Shown piece after piece: positions 1-9,795 of a stretch of DNA of 64,000 nucleotides. The translations under genes and the position numbers were made by a program. The stretch's first letter is position 1; the number at the start of each line of letters is the position of its first letter. Origin of the DNA: Halobium salinum (GTDB lineage Archaea; Halobacteriota; Halobacteria; Halobacteriales; Haloferacaceae); assembly GCF_026586625.1 (NCBI RefSeq), contig NZ_JAODIW010000005.1, positions 310,001 through 374,000 of the forward strand. The letters run 5' to 3'. Under the pieces are notes generated by a model. The model saw nothing but the letters and a program-made list of their open reading frames with translations. It did no database searches and was not told the DNA's origin.

Positions 1-114
1 GGGTCTGCCTACCGCGGAAAGGTCGGCTCGCTCCTCGGCGGAACGACGGACAAGGTGGTCCGAACCGCGACGGTTCCGGTCATCTCACAGCGGATGAAGA
101 TGGAGGACACCTGA
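1..114 (+). CDS. Universal stress protein (UspA family), C-terminal fragment
   Basis: Only the last 37 codons are in the window, in frame 1, ending at a TGA at 112-114. The visible tail (GS-x6-GS-x3-GTTDKVVRTATVPV) matches the end of UspA domains, where the glycine/serine loop binds nucleotide phosphates and the sequence 'VxRxxxVPVxxxR' forms the last helix and strand. Usp proteins are small cytoplasmic stress-response proteins. The residues after VPV are short and end in MKMEDT. The start is off the window, so length and domain number are unknown. Confidence 0.7.
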   Translation, partial: GSAYRGKVGSLLGGTTDKVVRTATVPVISQRMKMEDT

Positions 115-182
115 CCGCCGACGACCGCGGTCTCGTCCTCACCACGTCGTCGCCGGGTCCGGTGCAGCGCCTTCCGGTCGAG

Positions 183-344
183 TCACCCCTCGACCAGCCG
201 CGTCTCCCGGAGGTAGATGACGAGACTGGCGCTGATGAAACAGAGTCCGGCGACCATCGTGGCACCGTTCGTCATCGAGACGAGCGCGACCCCGAACAGC
301 AGTACCGCGAGTACGGCCGCCGCCGTCGCCGGAAGGTTCGCCAT
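183..344 (-). CDS. Small two-helix membrane protein
   Basis: A 53-residue protein of unknown function with two hydrophobic helices (about residues 5-24 and 28-45) and a charged end (LRETRLVEG). The reading frame stays open upstream, but the ATG at 344 is preferred because a TATA-like sequence (about 372-379) lies about 28 nt upstream, as in leaderless haloarchaeal genes, and the upstream residues are Arg-rich and look non-coding. It lies tail to tail with the UspA gene and downstream of the zinc-ribbon gene on the same strand. No specific family recognised. Confidence 0.55.
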   Translation of the reverse strand: MANLPATAAAVLAVLLFGVALVSMTNGATMVAGLCFISASLVIYLRETRLVEG

Positions 345-397
345 GGGCCATCGTACTCGTCGGGCGCAGTAAACACTGCCGCAGGGCGGTCGGCCGG

Positions 398-814
398 TCA
401 GTAGGAGTGTTTGAACTCCCAGTGGTATCGGCAGCCGTGACACGTCGCCCACTCCGGCACGTCGAACGCTTCGGGATGCCGTCGGCCGTGTTCCATCCGG
501 GTCCCACAGACGGGACAACTCAGGAACAGGAGCTCCAACTCGGGGAACTCCTCGTGAGAGAACTCGGCGACACAGCGCGGACAGTCGATGTCGTCGAGCG
601 GGTGATGTTGTTCACAGTCGGCGCCACACCGTGGACAGCGTAGTCGAGCGGGTGGTCGCCTCCCCCAGCCGACGTCGCCGTCGTTGGTGGTCGTGTGGAT
701 TTCGGCACTGGAGAGCCGGAGACTGTCGGAGTCCGGATTCTTCCGAAGCGGGTCGACCACCGCGTTCAGAACCGAGGTGAGCAGACGAAACAGAACCTTC
801 AGCCTGCCGGGCAT
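398..814 (-). CDS. Zinc-ribbon protein with three CxxC knuckle pairs
   Basis: A 138-residue protein. The N-terminal third is basic and may associate with membrane or nucleic acid. The rest holds CPRCGADC, CPRC, CPVC and CHGC motifs, enough cysteines for two zinc ribbons (approximate residues 60-135). A TATA-like sequence at about 838-846 lies about 28 nt before the ATG, consistent with a leaderless transcript. Such proteins often mediate protein or nucleic-acid contacts, but the sequence does not show a partner. Function unknown. Confidence 0.75.
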   Translation of the reverse strand: MPGRLKVLFRLLTSVLNAVVDPLRKNPDSDSLRLSSAEIHTTTNDGDVGWGRRPPARLRCPRCGADCEQHHPLDDIDCPRCVAEFSHEEFPELELLFLSCPVCGTRMEHGRRHPEAFDVPEWATCHGCRYHWEFKHSY

Positions 815-1187
815 GTCAAGGAGTAACGGACCGTCTGCTTAATAGCTCTCCGCCGACGGGACAGCGTCGGCCGTGGTGCTCCGTTACCCGACCAGTCTGT
901 TCTCGTGAACGTACACCAAGTTTTAATACTGCATGTTTGTTCATGTGTACCGAGGCTGTGCATCGTGTCACGGTTCACTCACATTATCGAAGCGGCGGAC
1001 GGCGACCCGTCTCGTCGCGCTCGCCGTGTCCGGTCCGCGGACGCGGCGGGGGAGCGGCCGAAGCGCGAGGACCGAGCCCCGTCCGGCGGGACGGCGGGTG
1101 GGACACAGTCGAACCGCAGAACGGCGTGAGACGAGACGATGTACCCCAATAATCAACACCTGTGGCCGCATCATCGAGTGATAATGC

Positions 1188-2942
1188 ATGGCAGACAGCG
1201 ATAACACGACTGGCGAGATGTCCGACGGCCTCCAGGTGGAGCTGTTCCACCCGGAGTCGGACCGAGAACCGGGCGATACGAACATCGAGAAGTACGGGTT
1301 CGACGTCCATCCGGTCGTCTTCCCCGTCGCCCTGCTCCTGATCGGCGCGTTCATCGCGCTGACGCTCATCCTCGGGGCGGAGCGTGCGAACGAGACGTAC
1401 TCCGCGGTTCGAGGCTTCTTCGAGGGGAACTTCGGGTGGTTCTTCCTGTTGGCGGTGAACATCTTCATCGTCACTATCGTCTACTTCGCGTTCGGGAAGT
1501 ACGGAACCATCCGCATCGGTGGTGTGCAGGCCGAAAAGGAGTTCAGCGACTTCTCGTGGATGGCGATGCTGTTCAGCGCCGGGATGGGAATCGGTCTCAT
1601 GTTCTTCAGCGTCTCGGAGCCGCTGTACTACTTCCAGAACGTCCCCGGGTTCTTCGGTGCGGAGGCGGGGACGGGCGCTGCAGCTTCGGCCGCGATGGCA
1701 CAGACGTTCTTCCACTGGGGGTTCCACCCCTGGGCCATCTACGGCCTCGTCGGCCTCGGGCTCGCCTTCTTCTCGTTCAACCGCGGGCTTCCACTGACGT
1801 TCCGGTCGATCTTCTGGCCGCTGCTCGGTGAGCGTATCTACGGGTGGCCGGGCCACGTCATCGACCTGGTGACGGTGTTCGCGACGCTGTTCGGTCTCTC
1901 GACCTCGCTCGGACTCGGAGTCGCGCAGGTCAACACCGGACTGTCGTACGTGTTCGGCGACATGATGGGGCTGCTGAGCATCCCGACCGGGACCCTCCCC
2001 CGGATTCTGCTCATCGGCGGTATTACCCTCATCGCGACGGCCTCCGTCGCGGCCGGCCTCGACGGCGGTGTCAAGCGCCTGAGCACCGTGAACCTCTACC
2101 TGATGTTCATCCTGCTCGGGTTCCTGCTCATCGTCGGACCGACGGTGTACATCTTCGGCACCTGGGTGCAGGGTCTCGGCACCTACTTCGGGAACCTCCT
2201 GTCGCTGTCGTTCTTCACCGGCACGCAGGGTGCGGGCGCGACGACGGTCTCCGCCTGGACCATCTTCTACTGGGCGTGGTGGATCGCCTGGTCGCCGTTC
2301 GTCGGGATGTTCATCGCGCGCATCTCGAAGGGGCGGACCGTCCGCGAGTTCGTCCTCGGCGTGCTGTTCCTGCCCAGCCTGTTCTCGACCATCTGGCTGT
2401 CGACGTTCGGCGGGAGCGCGCTGTTCGACTCGCTCCAGGGTAGCGGTGCGGCGCTCGCCACCTACAACGAACTCGGTCAGACGGTCGCGATGTTCGCCCT
2501 GCTGGAGCAGTTCCCCCTGGGAGCCGTCTCCGGCCTGCTCGCGACGTTGCTGGTCATAACGTTCTTCGTCACGTCGTCGGACTCCGGGTCGCTCGTCATC
2601 GACCACCTGACCTCCGGCGGCAAGCACGACGTCCCGCGGACCCAGCGCATCTTCTGGGCGGTCACCGAGGGCGCCGTGGCGGCGGTCCTGCTGTGGGGCG
2701 GCGGTCTCAACGCGCTGCAGACCGCCTCGATCGCGACGGGCTTCCCGTTCGCGGTCATCCTCGTTCTGATGTGCTACACGGTGTATCAGGGGCTCGACAA
2801 CGAGTACGAGATACTCGAATCCGAGGAGTTCGCCGAGCGCATCCAACACATGACCGACCAGGACGACATCGACGTCGTGACGACCGGCGATACGACGGTC
2901 ACGGACATCAAGGGGGGTGCCGACGCCGACAGCGGGGACTGA
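1188..2942 (+). CDS. BCCT-family betaine/choline/carnitine-type transporter
   Basis: A 584-residue secondary transporter of the betaine/choline/carnitine family, expected to import a quaternary-ammonium compatible solute with Na+ or H+. About twelve membrane segments are visible. The Gly-rich helix FSAGMGIGLMF and the tryptophan-rich substrate-site segment (WTIFYWAWWIAWSPFVGMF, about residues 357-375), followed by the GRTVREF loop, are hallmarks of the family. The C-terminal tail is acidic and could sense osmotic or ionic conditions as in BetP, though this is not shown. The ATG at 1188 follows an AT-rich stretch with TATA-like sequence near 1148. Substrate cannot be read from the sequence. 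Confidence 0.93.
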   Translation: MADSDNTTGEMSDGLQVELFHPESDREPGDTNIEKYGFDVHPVVFPVALLLIGAFIALTLILGAERANETYSAVRGFFEGNFGWFFLLAVNIFIVTIVYFAFGKYGTIRIGGVQAEKEFSDFSWMAMLFSAGMGIGLMFFSVSEPLYYFQNVPGFFGAEAGTGAAASAAMAQTFFHWGFHPWAIYGLVGLGLAFFSFNRGLPLTFRSIFWPLLGERIYGWPGHVIDLVTVFATLFGLSTSLGLGVAQVNTGLSYVFGDMMGLLSIPTGTLPRILLIGGITLIATASVAAGLDGGVKRLSTVNLYLMFILLGFLLIVGPTVYIFGTWVQGLGTYFGNLLSLSFFTGTQGAGATTVSAWTIFYWAWWIAWSPFVGMFIARISKGRTVREFVLGVLFLPSLFSTIWLSTFGGSALFDSLQGSGAALATYNELGQTVAMFALLEQFPLGAVSGLLATLLVITFFVTSSDSGSLVIDHLTSGGKHDVPRTQRIFWAVTEGAVAAVLLWGGGLNALQTASIATGFPFAVILVLMCYTVYQGLDNEYEILESEEFAERIQHMTDQDDIDVVTTGDTTVTDIKGGADADSGD

Positions 2943-3248
2943 CACCCTCCGAAGCGTGACCGCAGTTCGACCGTACTCTCGACTCCCTCTTCCCGTTTTC
3001 CGGTTGCTGTTCGCTGGTTACTGACGAACCGACACGTTCGAGTCGGCTACCCTGTGGAGAACGTCGGATATCGTCCCGTGGGTTCCTCACGCGAGGTGAG
3101 ACGCGAGCGCGTCGCCGTCGCGGTACGAACGGTCGTGCAGTCACGACAGAACCGGGCGGCCGTGGACTCTCACCGCGGGAATCCAGAGACGGCGGACGAC
3201 CCACCACCCGATACCGGACGGCGGTGTTTCGGCCCGTACCGACGGGTG
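2943..3248. other. Intergenic region, no gene seen
   Basis: About 300 bases between convergent genes. Open frames here are GC-rich shadows rich in Arg, Pro and Ser. No RNA gene or repeat was recognised. Confidence 0.5.
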
Positions 3249-3848
3249 TCAATGGCGGTCGGCCTGTGTCCGATCGGCGTGAATCCACCGCCGGGTCGGC
3301 CCGCCGACGCCGACGGCAGCGATCGCCAGCCAGACGAGACCGGCCACCGCGAAGGGGAGCAGGTACCACACGAGGGCGCTGGCGCCGCCGACGCCGACGA
3401 GTCCGAGCCACGGGTCCCGTACGCCGGCGACCCCGGCGACCCACGTGCCGACGACGACGAACCCCAGACCGCCGAGTGAGAGCACCAAGACGCCGAATGC
3501 GGCGGTGACGGCGGTCGCGAGGATGGCGGTTCCGGCGAGGAGCGTGGCCAACTGACTGTACGCGTAGCCGACGAAGAACACGACCATCCCGTACGCCATC
3601 AGCCCGTAGAGGACGGAGACGAGCGGGTTCGACGTCGACGCCTCGACGTACTCGTCCACCCGCCCGCCGTACCGGTAGATGACCGCCCCGCCGAAGAGGA
3701 CCGTCAGAAAGAACGCCGCCGCCGCCCGGACTGCCGGCGGGATATCGGCGACCGCCGTCGGAGCGACCGCCTGTAGCCCGGAGGTCCCGGCGCGACCCAC
3801 AGCATCGACCACGCCGACGGCGGCAGCGGACATACCGTCACGTTCCAT
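3249..3848 (-). CDS. Multi-pass membrane protein of unknown function
   Basis: A 199-residue protein with about five to six hydrophobic segments (around residues 40-58, 75-97, 103-122, 126-142, 150-185) and short polar loops. The ATG at 3848 is used; a GTG codon just before it at 3851 and an internal ATG at 3833 are alternatives. The sequence resembles haloarchaeal integral-membrane proteins of unknown function, and no catalytic or transport motif is visible. It is downstream of and co-directional with folCP's upstream flank but about 100 nt from the folCP stop. Confidence 0.65.
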   Translation of the reverse strand: MERDGMSAAAVGVVDAVGRAGTSGLQAVAPTAVADIPPAVRAAAAFFLTVLFGGAVIYRYGGRVDEYVEASTSNPLVSVLYGLMAYGMVVFFVGYAYSQLATLLAGTAILATAVTAAFGVLVLSLGGLGFVVVGTWVAGVAGVRDPWLGLVGVGGASALVWYLLPFAVAGLVWLAIAAVGVGGPTRRWIHADRTQADRH

Positions 3849-3956
3849 CACAGTATGGGAAAGTCTGTCGGTCCGAGGCGGCTATCCCGACACGAGACGG
3901 CGCTCTGGTGGCCGTTTTCCGACGTTCGGGGGAAAGACGTTCCGAGGGGAAGCCAC

Positions 3957-6428
3957 CTACCGTCGGGTCGCCGCCGCGACCGTCCGGACGACCGCCGCGT
4001 TCTCCCCGGCGTCGTGCACGCGGACGGCGTCGACGCCGCGGTCGGCCGCCATCGCCGTCACGGCGAGCGTCGGCGGCAACCGCTCCCCGCTCGCGCAGCC
4101 GACGCGCTCGAACATGGACTTCCGGGAGTGGCCGAGCAGTACCGAGCAGCCGAGCGCCCGGAGTTCGCCGATGCGGTCGACCAGTTCGAACGACTCGGCC
4201 GCGTCCTTCCCGAAGCCGACCCCCGGGTCGACGACGATACGCTCGCGGTCGACGCCGGCCCGCTCCGCGTGCAGCACCGTCTCCGCGAGGTCGTGAAGGA
4301 CGTCGGTCACCACGTCGTCGTACGTCGCGGTCCGGTCGGGGTCGACGGGCGCCGACAGGCTGTGCATCAGCACGAGCGTCGCGTCGTGCTCGGCGACGAC
4401 GAACCGCATCTCCGGGTCGGCCAGCCCCGAGACGTCGTTGACGACGGTCGCACCGGCGTCGAGGGCCGCCTCGGCGACGACCGCCTTCCGGGTGTCGATA
4501 GACACCGTGACGCCCCGGCCGGCGAGCGCCTCGACGACCGGGAGGACCCGCTCCATCTCCGTCTCCGCGGGGACCGGGTCGGCGCCGGGACGCGTGCTCT
4601 CCCCGCCCACGTCGATTACGTCCGCGCCGGCGTCGAGCATCGCTTCCGCCCGCTCGACCGCCGCCTCGGTCGTGTCGTACTCCCCGCCGTCGTGGAAGCT
4701 GTCGGGCGTGACGTTCAGCACGCCCACGACGGCCGTGCCGTCGACGTCGAACGCCGGCGGCGGCGTCGGCCCGTCGAGCGCGGCGTCCAGCCGTCGACCG
4801 AACCCGGCGAGCCCGCTCCCGTCGGCGGCGACAGAGTCGGCGAGCTCGCGGAGCTGGGCGCGCGTCCCCGACAGCACGGTCGCCTCGACGCCCTCGGGGG
4901 TGCCGGCCGACGAGCGTAGCGGGTGGCCGCCCAGGGCGTCGAGCCGGTCCGCGACCGCCTCGGCTTGGGCCGTCCGGAGGGTGGTCGCGACGGTCTCCCG
5001 CTCGACGGCGTCGGCCGACCCGTCCGGGAACGCGGCGTCCGCGAGGACGGCGTCGGCGTCCGCCCCTCGGCGAGTCCCGCCGCGGCCGCCGTCCTTCGGG
5101 ACGACCAGCCGCGTCCACCGGTCCCGAGCCTCAGCGACGGCGTGCAGCGAGCCGGTGACGAGGACGAAGTCGCCCTCGTCGGCCGCGGCCAGCGCACGCT
5201 CGGTCGCCTCGGGGACGGAGTCGACCCGCCGTACCCGCTCCGCGTGCCCCTCGAACGCCGCAGCCAGCGCGTCGGGCTCCTCGGCGCGCTCGACGTCCGG
5301 ACGTGTCGGGTATGCCGTGTCGACCGGCGGGAGCGCCTCGACCATCCCCTCGTAGTCCTTGTCGGCCATGGCGGCGAAGACGACGTGGAGGTCGTCGTAC
5401 TCGTACCGGTCGAGCAGGGTCGCGACCGTCTCGGCCGCGCCGGGGTTGTGCGACCCGTCGAGCACGACCGTCGGGTCGGCGTCGACGACCTCGAAGCGAC
5501 CCGGCCAGGTGGCGTCGCGCAACCCTCGGGCGAGCGTCCGCTCGTCGACGTCCGCGACCTGCCCGGCGAGCGTCGCCGCGACCCCGGCGTTCGTGGCCTG
5601 GTGCGGCCCGAGCAGCGACAGCCGCGTCTCGACCGACCAGCCGGGGCCGTCGAGGGAGACGGCGCTCTCGACGCCCGAGCGCAGTCCGTGCTCCACGGCG
5701 ACGACGTCGGGGGCGGCGTCCGCGTCTGTGGGTGCGTCGGGGGTCCCAGTCCCATCCGCCTCCCCGGACCCGACCTCGCCGGAGCCGACCGTGACCACCT
5801 CGGTCTCCGAGCGAATCGCGTCGAGAGCCGCCCCGTCGGCGCCGGTGACGAGCGGCGCGTCGGCGGGGGCGACCTGGGCCTTGTCGCGGGCGATCTCCTC
5901 GACGGTGTCACCGAGCAGGTCGGTGTGTTCGAGGCTGACGCTCGTGACGGCGCTCGCGACGGGGTCGACCGCGCTGGTCGCGTCGTAGCGGCCGCCGATT
6001 CCGACCTCGAGGACGGCGACGTCGACGTCCGCCTCGCCGAAGTGAGACAGCGCGAGCGCCGTGAGGGCCTCGAAGTGGGTCGGAGCGTCGTCGTTCTCGC
6101 GGAGCCGCTCCAGACAGGGGTCGAGCCGCTCGACGGCCGCGGCGAGGCGGCTCTTGGGAATCATCCGGCCGTTGACGCGTATCTGCTCGCGGAGGTCCCG
6201 GAGCTTCGGCGAGGTGAACAGCCCGACGTCCAGCCCGGCCGCGCGGAGGACGCTCTCGAGCATGCGCGCGGTGCTTCCCTTCCCGTTCGACCCGGCGACC
6301 TGTACGCAGTCGAACCCCGCGTGCGGGTCGCCGAGGTGGGCGAGCATCCGGGCCGTCGTCTCCGTCCCGAGCTTCGGCCGGCGGCGCTGCAGCGACAGCA
6401 GGGCGTCGGCCGACTCGTGGTACTCCAT
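3957..6428 (-). CDS. folCP: Bifunctional folylpolyglutamate/dihydrofolate synthase-dihydropteroate synthase (FolC-FolP fusion)
   Basis: An 823-residue fusion protein. The N-terminal part (about 1-430) is a FolC/Mur ligase: the P-loop GSNGKGS is at residues 46-52, followed by LFTSPKL and later VLDGSHNPGA. It adds glutamate to folates and forms dihydrofolate from dihydropteroate. The C-terminal part (from about 550) is dihydropteroate synthase, with GVLNVTPDSF, DVGGESTRPG, VSIDT and LLGHSRKS in the expected order; it joins the pterin pyrophosphate to p-aminobenzoate. The two are joined by a Gly/Ser/Asp-rich spacer. FolC-FolP fusion is known in haloarchaea. The start MEYHESAD at 6428 fits FolC; upstream in-frame residues are Ser/Arg-rich and look non-coding. 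Confidence 0.95.
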   Translation of the reverse strand: MEYHESADALLSLQRRRPKLGTETTARMLAHLGDPHAGFDCVQVAGSNGKGSTARMLESVLRAAGLDVGLFTSPKLRDLREQIRVNGRMIPKSRLAAAVERLDPCLERLRENDDAPTHFEALTALALSHFGEADVDVAVLEVGIGGRYDATSAVDPVASAVTSVSLEHTDLLGDTVEEIARDKAQVAPADAPLVTGADGAALDAIRSETEVVTVGSGEVGSGEADGTGTPDAPTDADAAPDVVAVEHGLRSGVESAVSLDGPGWSVETRLSLLGPHQATNAGVAATLAGQVADVDERTLARGLRDATWPGRFEVVDADPTVVLDGSHNPGAAETVATLLDRYEYDDLHVVFAAMADKDYEGMVEALPPVDTAYPTRPDVERAEEPDALAAAFEGHAERVRRVDSVPEATERALAAADEGDFVLVTGSLHAVAEARDRWTRLVVPKDGGRGGTRRGADADAVLADAAFPDGSADAVERETVATTLRTAQAEAVADRLDALGGHPLRSSAGTPEGVEATVLSGTRAQLRELADSVAADGSGLAGFGRRLDAALDGPTPPPAFDVDGTAVVGVLNVTPDSFHDGGEYDTTEAAVERAEAMLDAGADVIDVGGESTRPGADPVPAETEMERVLPVVEALAGRGVTVSIDTRKAVVAEAALDAGATVVNDVSGLADPEMRFVVAEHDATLVLMHSLSAPVDPDRTATYDDVVTDVLHDLAETVLHAERAGVDRERIVVDPGVGFGKDAAESFELVDRIGELRALGCSVLLGHSRKSMFERVGCASGERLPPTLAVTAMAADRGVDAVRVHDAGENAAVVRTVAAATRR

Positions 6429-6714
6429 GACACATAACCCGAATCGGCGACCTGATGAAGCTATCGAACGCGGCGGCGGCGTGCGGTTTCGAGCGGTGCG
6501 GAGTCGGGTCGCTCCCGAGTCGGCAGTCGTCGATGGCGGTGTCGTCGACACGGAACGTCACCGGGCTGTTTCGACGCCGACCGAACCACAACTCATCAGC
6601 CAAACGGTCGGACGAGGTTCGCCGCCCGGCGTTCGCACTACACAAACACGTCCTATACGGTGGCTCTCAGGTACGCGAACACTCTTACCCCAGTGTCGGG
6701 AACGTTCGGACGAG

Positions 6715-8442
6715 ATGTCTTCACCGGACGAGGTCGAGGAGCCCATCCCGACCGACTACGAGATCGCACAGTCCACCGACATGGAGCCGATCTGGGAGCT
6801 GGTCGAGCCGTGGGGGCTCGGCCTCGACGACCTCCAGTACTTCGGCGAGCACAAGGCGAAGGTGAAGCACCACGCCATCGACCGTCTCCGTGAGCAAGCC
6901 GAGGAGAAGGAGGGCAACCTCGTACTCGTGACGGGGATGACGCCGACGCCGAAGGGCGAGGGGAAGACCGTCACCACCGTCGGCCTCGGACAGACGCTGA
7001 ACCACCTCGGCGAGGACGCGATGATCGCCATCCGCGAGCCGTCGCTCGGCCCCGTGTTCGGCGTGAAAGGCGGTGCGGCCGGCGGCGGGCGCTCGCAGGT
7101 GCTCCCGATGGAGGACATCAACCTCCACTTCACGGGCGACCTCCACGCGCTCACCTCCGCACACAACCTCATCGCGGCGATGCTCGACGCGCGGCTCTCC
7201 CAGGGGAACGACCTCGACATCGACGTCAACGACGTCGCGTGGAAGCGCTCGCTCGACATGAACGACCGCGCGCTCCGGAAGACGGTCGTCGGTCTCGGCG
7301 GCTCCTCCGGCGGCACGCCCCGCGAGGACGGGTTCAAGCTCACCGCCGCCTCGGAGCTGATGGCCGTCCTCTGTCTAGCGAGCGACCTCGGCGACCTCAA
7401 AGAGCGCGTCGGCCGCATCATCGTCGCCTACAACACCGACGGGGAGGCCATCACCGTCGACGACATCGAGGCGACCGGCCCGGTGACGATGCTGCTTCGC
7501 GACGCGCTGAAACCGAACATCGTCCAGACCGTCGAGGGGACGCCCGCGTTCGTCCACGGCGGCCCGTTCGCGAACATCGCCCACGGGACGAACTCGCTCA
7601 TCGCGGACAAGGCCGCCTTCGGTATGGGCGACTACCTCGTCACCGAGGCCGGGTTCGGCTCCGACCTCGGCGCGGAGAAGTTCATGAACATCGTCTGCCG
7701 GCTGGGCGATATGACGCCGAACGCCGTCGTCCTCGTTTCCTCGGTCCGCGCACTGCAGTACCACGGGCTGGAGCAGTGGCCGGTCGACTTCGACGAGATC
7801 GACGAGTCCGGCGTCGACGCCGTCGAAGCCGGCTTCGAGAACCTCGACCGCCACGTGTCGAACCTGCAGAAGTTCGGCGTCCCGGTCGTCGTCGCCGTCA
7901 ACCGCTTCCCGGACGACTCGGACGAGGAGGTCCAGGCGGTGCTCGACCACTGTCAGGACGACCTCGGCGTCAGGGCCGCCGAGTCCGAGGTGTTCGAACA
8001 CGGCAGCGAGGGCGGCGAGGATCTCGGCGAGCACGTAATCTCCGCCGTCGACGAGAGCGACGAGGAGGAGTTCAGCTACCTCTACGACGAGGAGGCCCCG
8101 ATTCAGGAGAAGATCGAGACGGTCGCCACCGAGATATACGGCGCCGAGGGCGTGAAGTTCACCGGCGGCGCGCTCGACGACATCGAGCGCATGGAGGAGC
8201 TCGGCTTCGACGACGTCCCGGTGTGTATGTCCAAGACCTTCCACTCCTTCAGCGACGACGCGAGCAAGAAGGGCGCGCCGGAGGGGTGGGAACTGGAGAT
8301 CAGCGAGGTGTACCCGTCGGCCGGCGCCGGCTTCATCGTCGCGCTGACCGCCGACGCGCTCACCATGCCCGGTCTCCCGGCGCGGCCCGCCGCCGCCGAC
8401 ATGGACATCGACGAGGACGGCGAGATAACCGGCCTGTTCTGA
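6715..8442 (+). CDS. fhs: Formate-tetrahydrofolate ligase (10-formyl-THF synthetase)
   Basis: A 575-residue cytoplasmic ATP-dependent enzyme that charges formate onto tetrahydrofolate. Visible motifs are the P-loop-like TPKGEGKTVTTVGLGQ (about residues 80-95), the following REPSLGPVFGVKGGAAGGG stretch, HFTGDLHALTSAHN, and near the C-terminus LTADALTMPGLP. Length matches the family (about 550-590). The ATG at 6715 is chosen because homology begins shortly after it and because a TATA-like run (ctcttac, near 6684) lies about 28 nt upstream; the open frame extends to 6061 but overlaps folCP antisense. It is divergent from folCP and forms part of a one-carbon gene block. Confidence 0.95.
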   Translation: MSSPDEVEEPIPTDYEIAQSTDMEPIWELVEPWGLGLDDLQYFGEHKAKVKHHAIDRLREQAEEKEGNLVLVTGMTPTPKGEGKTVTTVGLGQTLNHLGEDAMIAIREPSLGPVFGVKGGAAGGGRSQVLPMEDINLHFTGDLHALTSAHNLIAAMLDARLSQGNDLDIDVNDVAWKRSLDMNDRALRKTVVGLGGSSGGTPREDGFKLTAASELMAVLCLASDLGDLKERVGRIIVAYNTDGEAITVDDIEATGPVTMLLRDALKPNIVQTVEGTPAFVHGGPFANIAHGTNSLIADKAAFGMGDYLVTEAGFGSDLGAEKFMNIVCRLGDMTPNAVVLVSSVRALQYHGLEQWPVDFDEIDESGVDAVEAGFENLDRHVSNLQKFGVPVVVAVNRFPDDSDEEVQAVLDHCQDDLGVRAAESEVFEHGSEGGEDLGEHVISAVDESDEEEFSYLYDEEAPIQEKIETVATEIYGAEGVKFTGGALDDIERMEELGFDDVPVCMSKTFHSFSDDASKKGAPEGWELEISEVYPSAGAGFIVALTADALTMPGLPARPAAADMDIDEDGEITGLF

Positions 8443-8667
8443 GCCGGTCCGAACTCCGACCGCCCTCGGACCGGTCGATAACTCCACTCGCCGCCACGAA
8501 CGGTTAGGTCCGGGTCGGGACAGTCGGGGTCGACACCGCTCGCGGTCGGTCGACGACGTTCGCCGACGGAGTCCCGCGTCGTAGCCGCGGTCGCGCTGCT
8601 GGTTCTGCGAACCCGTCGTGTCGACGCGGGTGACTCGCGAATAAAAAGGAGCTGCCGCGCGGGCGCC

Positions 8668-9048
8668 CTACTCGGTCGTCGCGATGGCCTCGATTTCGAC
8701 GGCCGCCCCTTTCGGCACGGCGCCGGCCTCGACGGCGCTGCGCGCCGGCGGGTCCTCGTCGAAGTACCCGCCGTAGGCCTCGTTGAACGCGTCGAAGTCG
8801 TCGATGTCGTCGAGGAACACCGTCGTCTTGAGCACGTCGTCCAGGGAGAGCCCCTCGGACTCGAGGATGGCCGCGACGTTGTCGAGACACTGCTCGGTCT
8901 GTCGGGCCACGGACTCGTCGTCCAGTAGCTCCCCGTCCGCCGTCAGCGGGAGTTGGCCGGCCGTGATGAGCACGTCGCCGTTCGTCGTCGCCTGACTGTA
9001 CGCGCCGACCGCCGCCGGGGCGTCGTCGGTGCTGATGGTTCGTTTCAC
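8668..9048 (-). CDS. ridA: RidA/YjgF family enamine/imine deaminase
   Basis: A 126-residue protein starting with GTG at 9048 (VKRTISTDDAP). The family signature is intact: APAAVGAYSQA near the N-terminus, GQLPL, the active-site arginine in PARSAVEAG, and KGAAVEIEAIA at the C-terminus. RidA hydrolyses reactive enamines and imines such as 2-aminoacrylate released by pyridoxal-phosphate enzymes. It lies downstream of the pabB/pabA pair on the same strand with a 176-nt gap, so it may be a separate transcript. The frame extends upstream to 9117, but family alignment begins at the GTG. Confidence 0.9.
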   Translation of the reverse strand: MKRTISTDDAPAAVGAYSQATTNGDVLITAGQLPLTADGELLDDESVARQTEQCLDNVAAILESEGLSLDDVLKTTVFLDDIDDFDAFNEAYGGYFDEDPPARSAVEAGAVPKGAAVEIEAIATTE

Positions 9049-9224
9049 GGTCGGCCGTACCGGGTCGGGGCGGATAAAACCAGGCACCGCCGGAAGCGGC
9101 CGCGGCGTTCGGCACATCGTGACATCCCGCCGACTGGTTGTGGGAGCGACGGGGGCTCACTCCGCGACGGTCGTACGGTGGGCCTGACCCTCACTCCACG
9201 ATGGTCGTACGGCGGGCCCCGCCC

Positions 9225-9794
9225 TCACTCCGCGACGGCCGTACAGAAGTTCTCGACGATGCGCTTGCCCGCGTCGGTGAGGATGCTCTCGGGGTGGAAC
9301 TGGACCCCGAAGTGGGGCCGGTCTTCGTGGCGAACGCCCATCACGACGCCCTGTTCGTCGTTCGTGTACGCCGTCTTGACGAGGTCCGCGGGCAGCGTGC
9401 CGTCCTCGACCGCCAGCGAGTGGTAGCGCCCCACCTCGAACGGGTCGTCGACGCCGTCGTACAGCGGCGACCCGTCGTGGCGGATTTCGGAGGGCTTGCC
9501 GTGGACGACCTCTGGGGCGTGGACGACCGACGCCCCGTTGGCGGCACACAGCGCCTGGTGGCCGAGGCAGACCCCCAGCGTGGGGTAGTCGAGGTCGCGG
9601 AACACGGGGATGGAGACGCCGGCGTCCGCGGGGGTCCCCGGGCCGGGCGAGACGACGATTCCGTCGGGGTCGAGGTCGCGGATGCCGGCGACGTCGACCG
9701 CGTCGTTGCGCCGGACGACGACCTCCTCGAACTCGCCGACGTACTGGACGAGGTTGTACGCGAACGAGTCGTAGTTGTCGACGATGAGAATCAT
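9225..9794 (-). CDS. Glutamine amidotransferase subunit of aminodeoxychorismate or anthranilate synthase (PabA/TrpG)
   Basis: A 189-residue class-I glutamine amidotransferase that releases ammonia from glutamine for its partner subunit. DNYDSFAYNLVQY opens the protein; the nucleophile is Cys76 in GVCLGHQA, and His167/Glu169 in FHPES complete the triad. SPGPG at 49-53 is the oxyanion loop. The start codon lies one base after the stop of the synthase-subunit gene upstream, so the two are translationally coupled. PabA and TrpG cannot be separated by sequence alone; the neighbouring folate genes favour p-aminobenzoate synthesis. Confidence 0.92.
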   Translation of the reverse strand: MILIVDNYDSFAYNLVQYVGEFEEVVVRRNDAVDVAGIRDLDPDGIVVSPGPGTPADAGVSIPVFRDLDYPTLGVCLGHQALCAANGASVVHAPEVVHGKPSEIRHDGSPLYDGVDDPFEVGRYHSLAVEDGTLPADLVKTAYTNDEQGVVMGVRHEDRPHFGVQFHPESILTDAGKRIVENFCTAVAE

Positions 9795-9795
9795 C

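Noticed and set aside
984-2945. 653-residue open frame on the minus strand
   Set aside because: Lies wholly antisense to the BCCT transporter; composition is Arg/Glu/Asp shadow sequence with no family motif.
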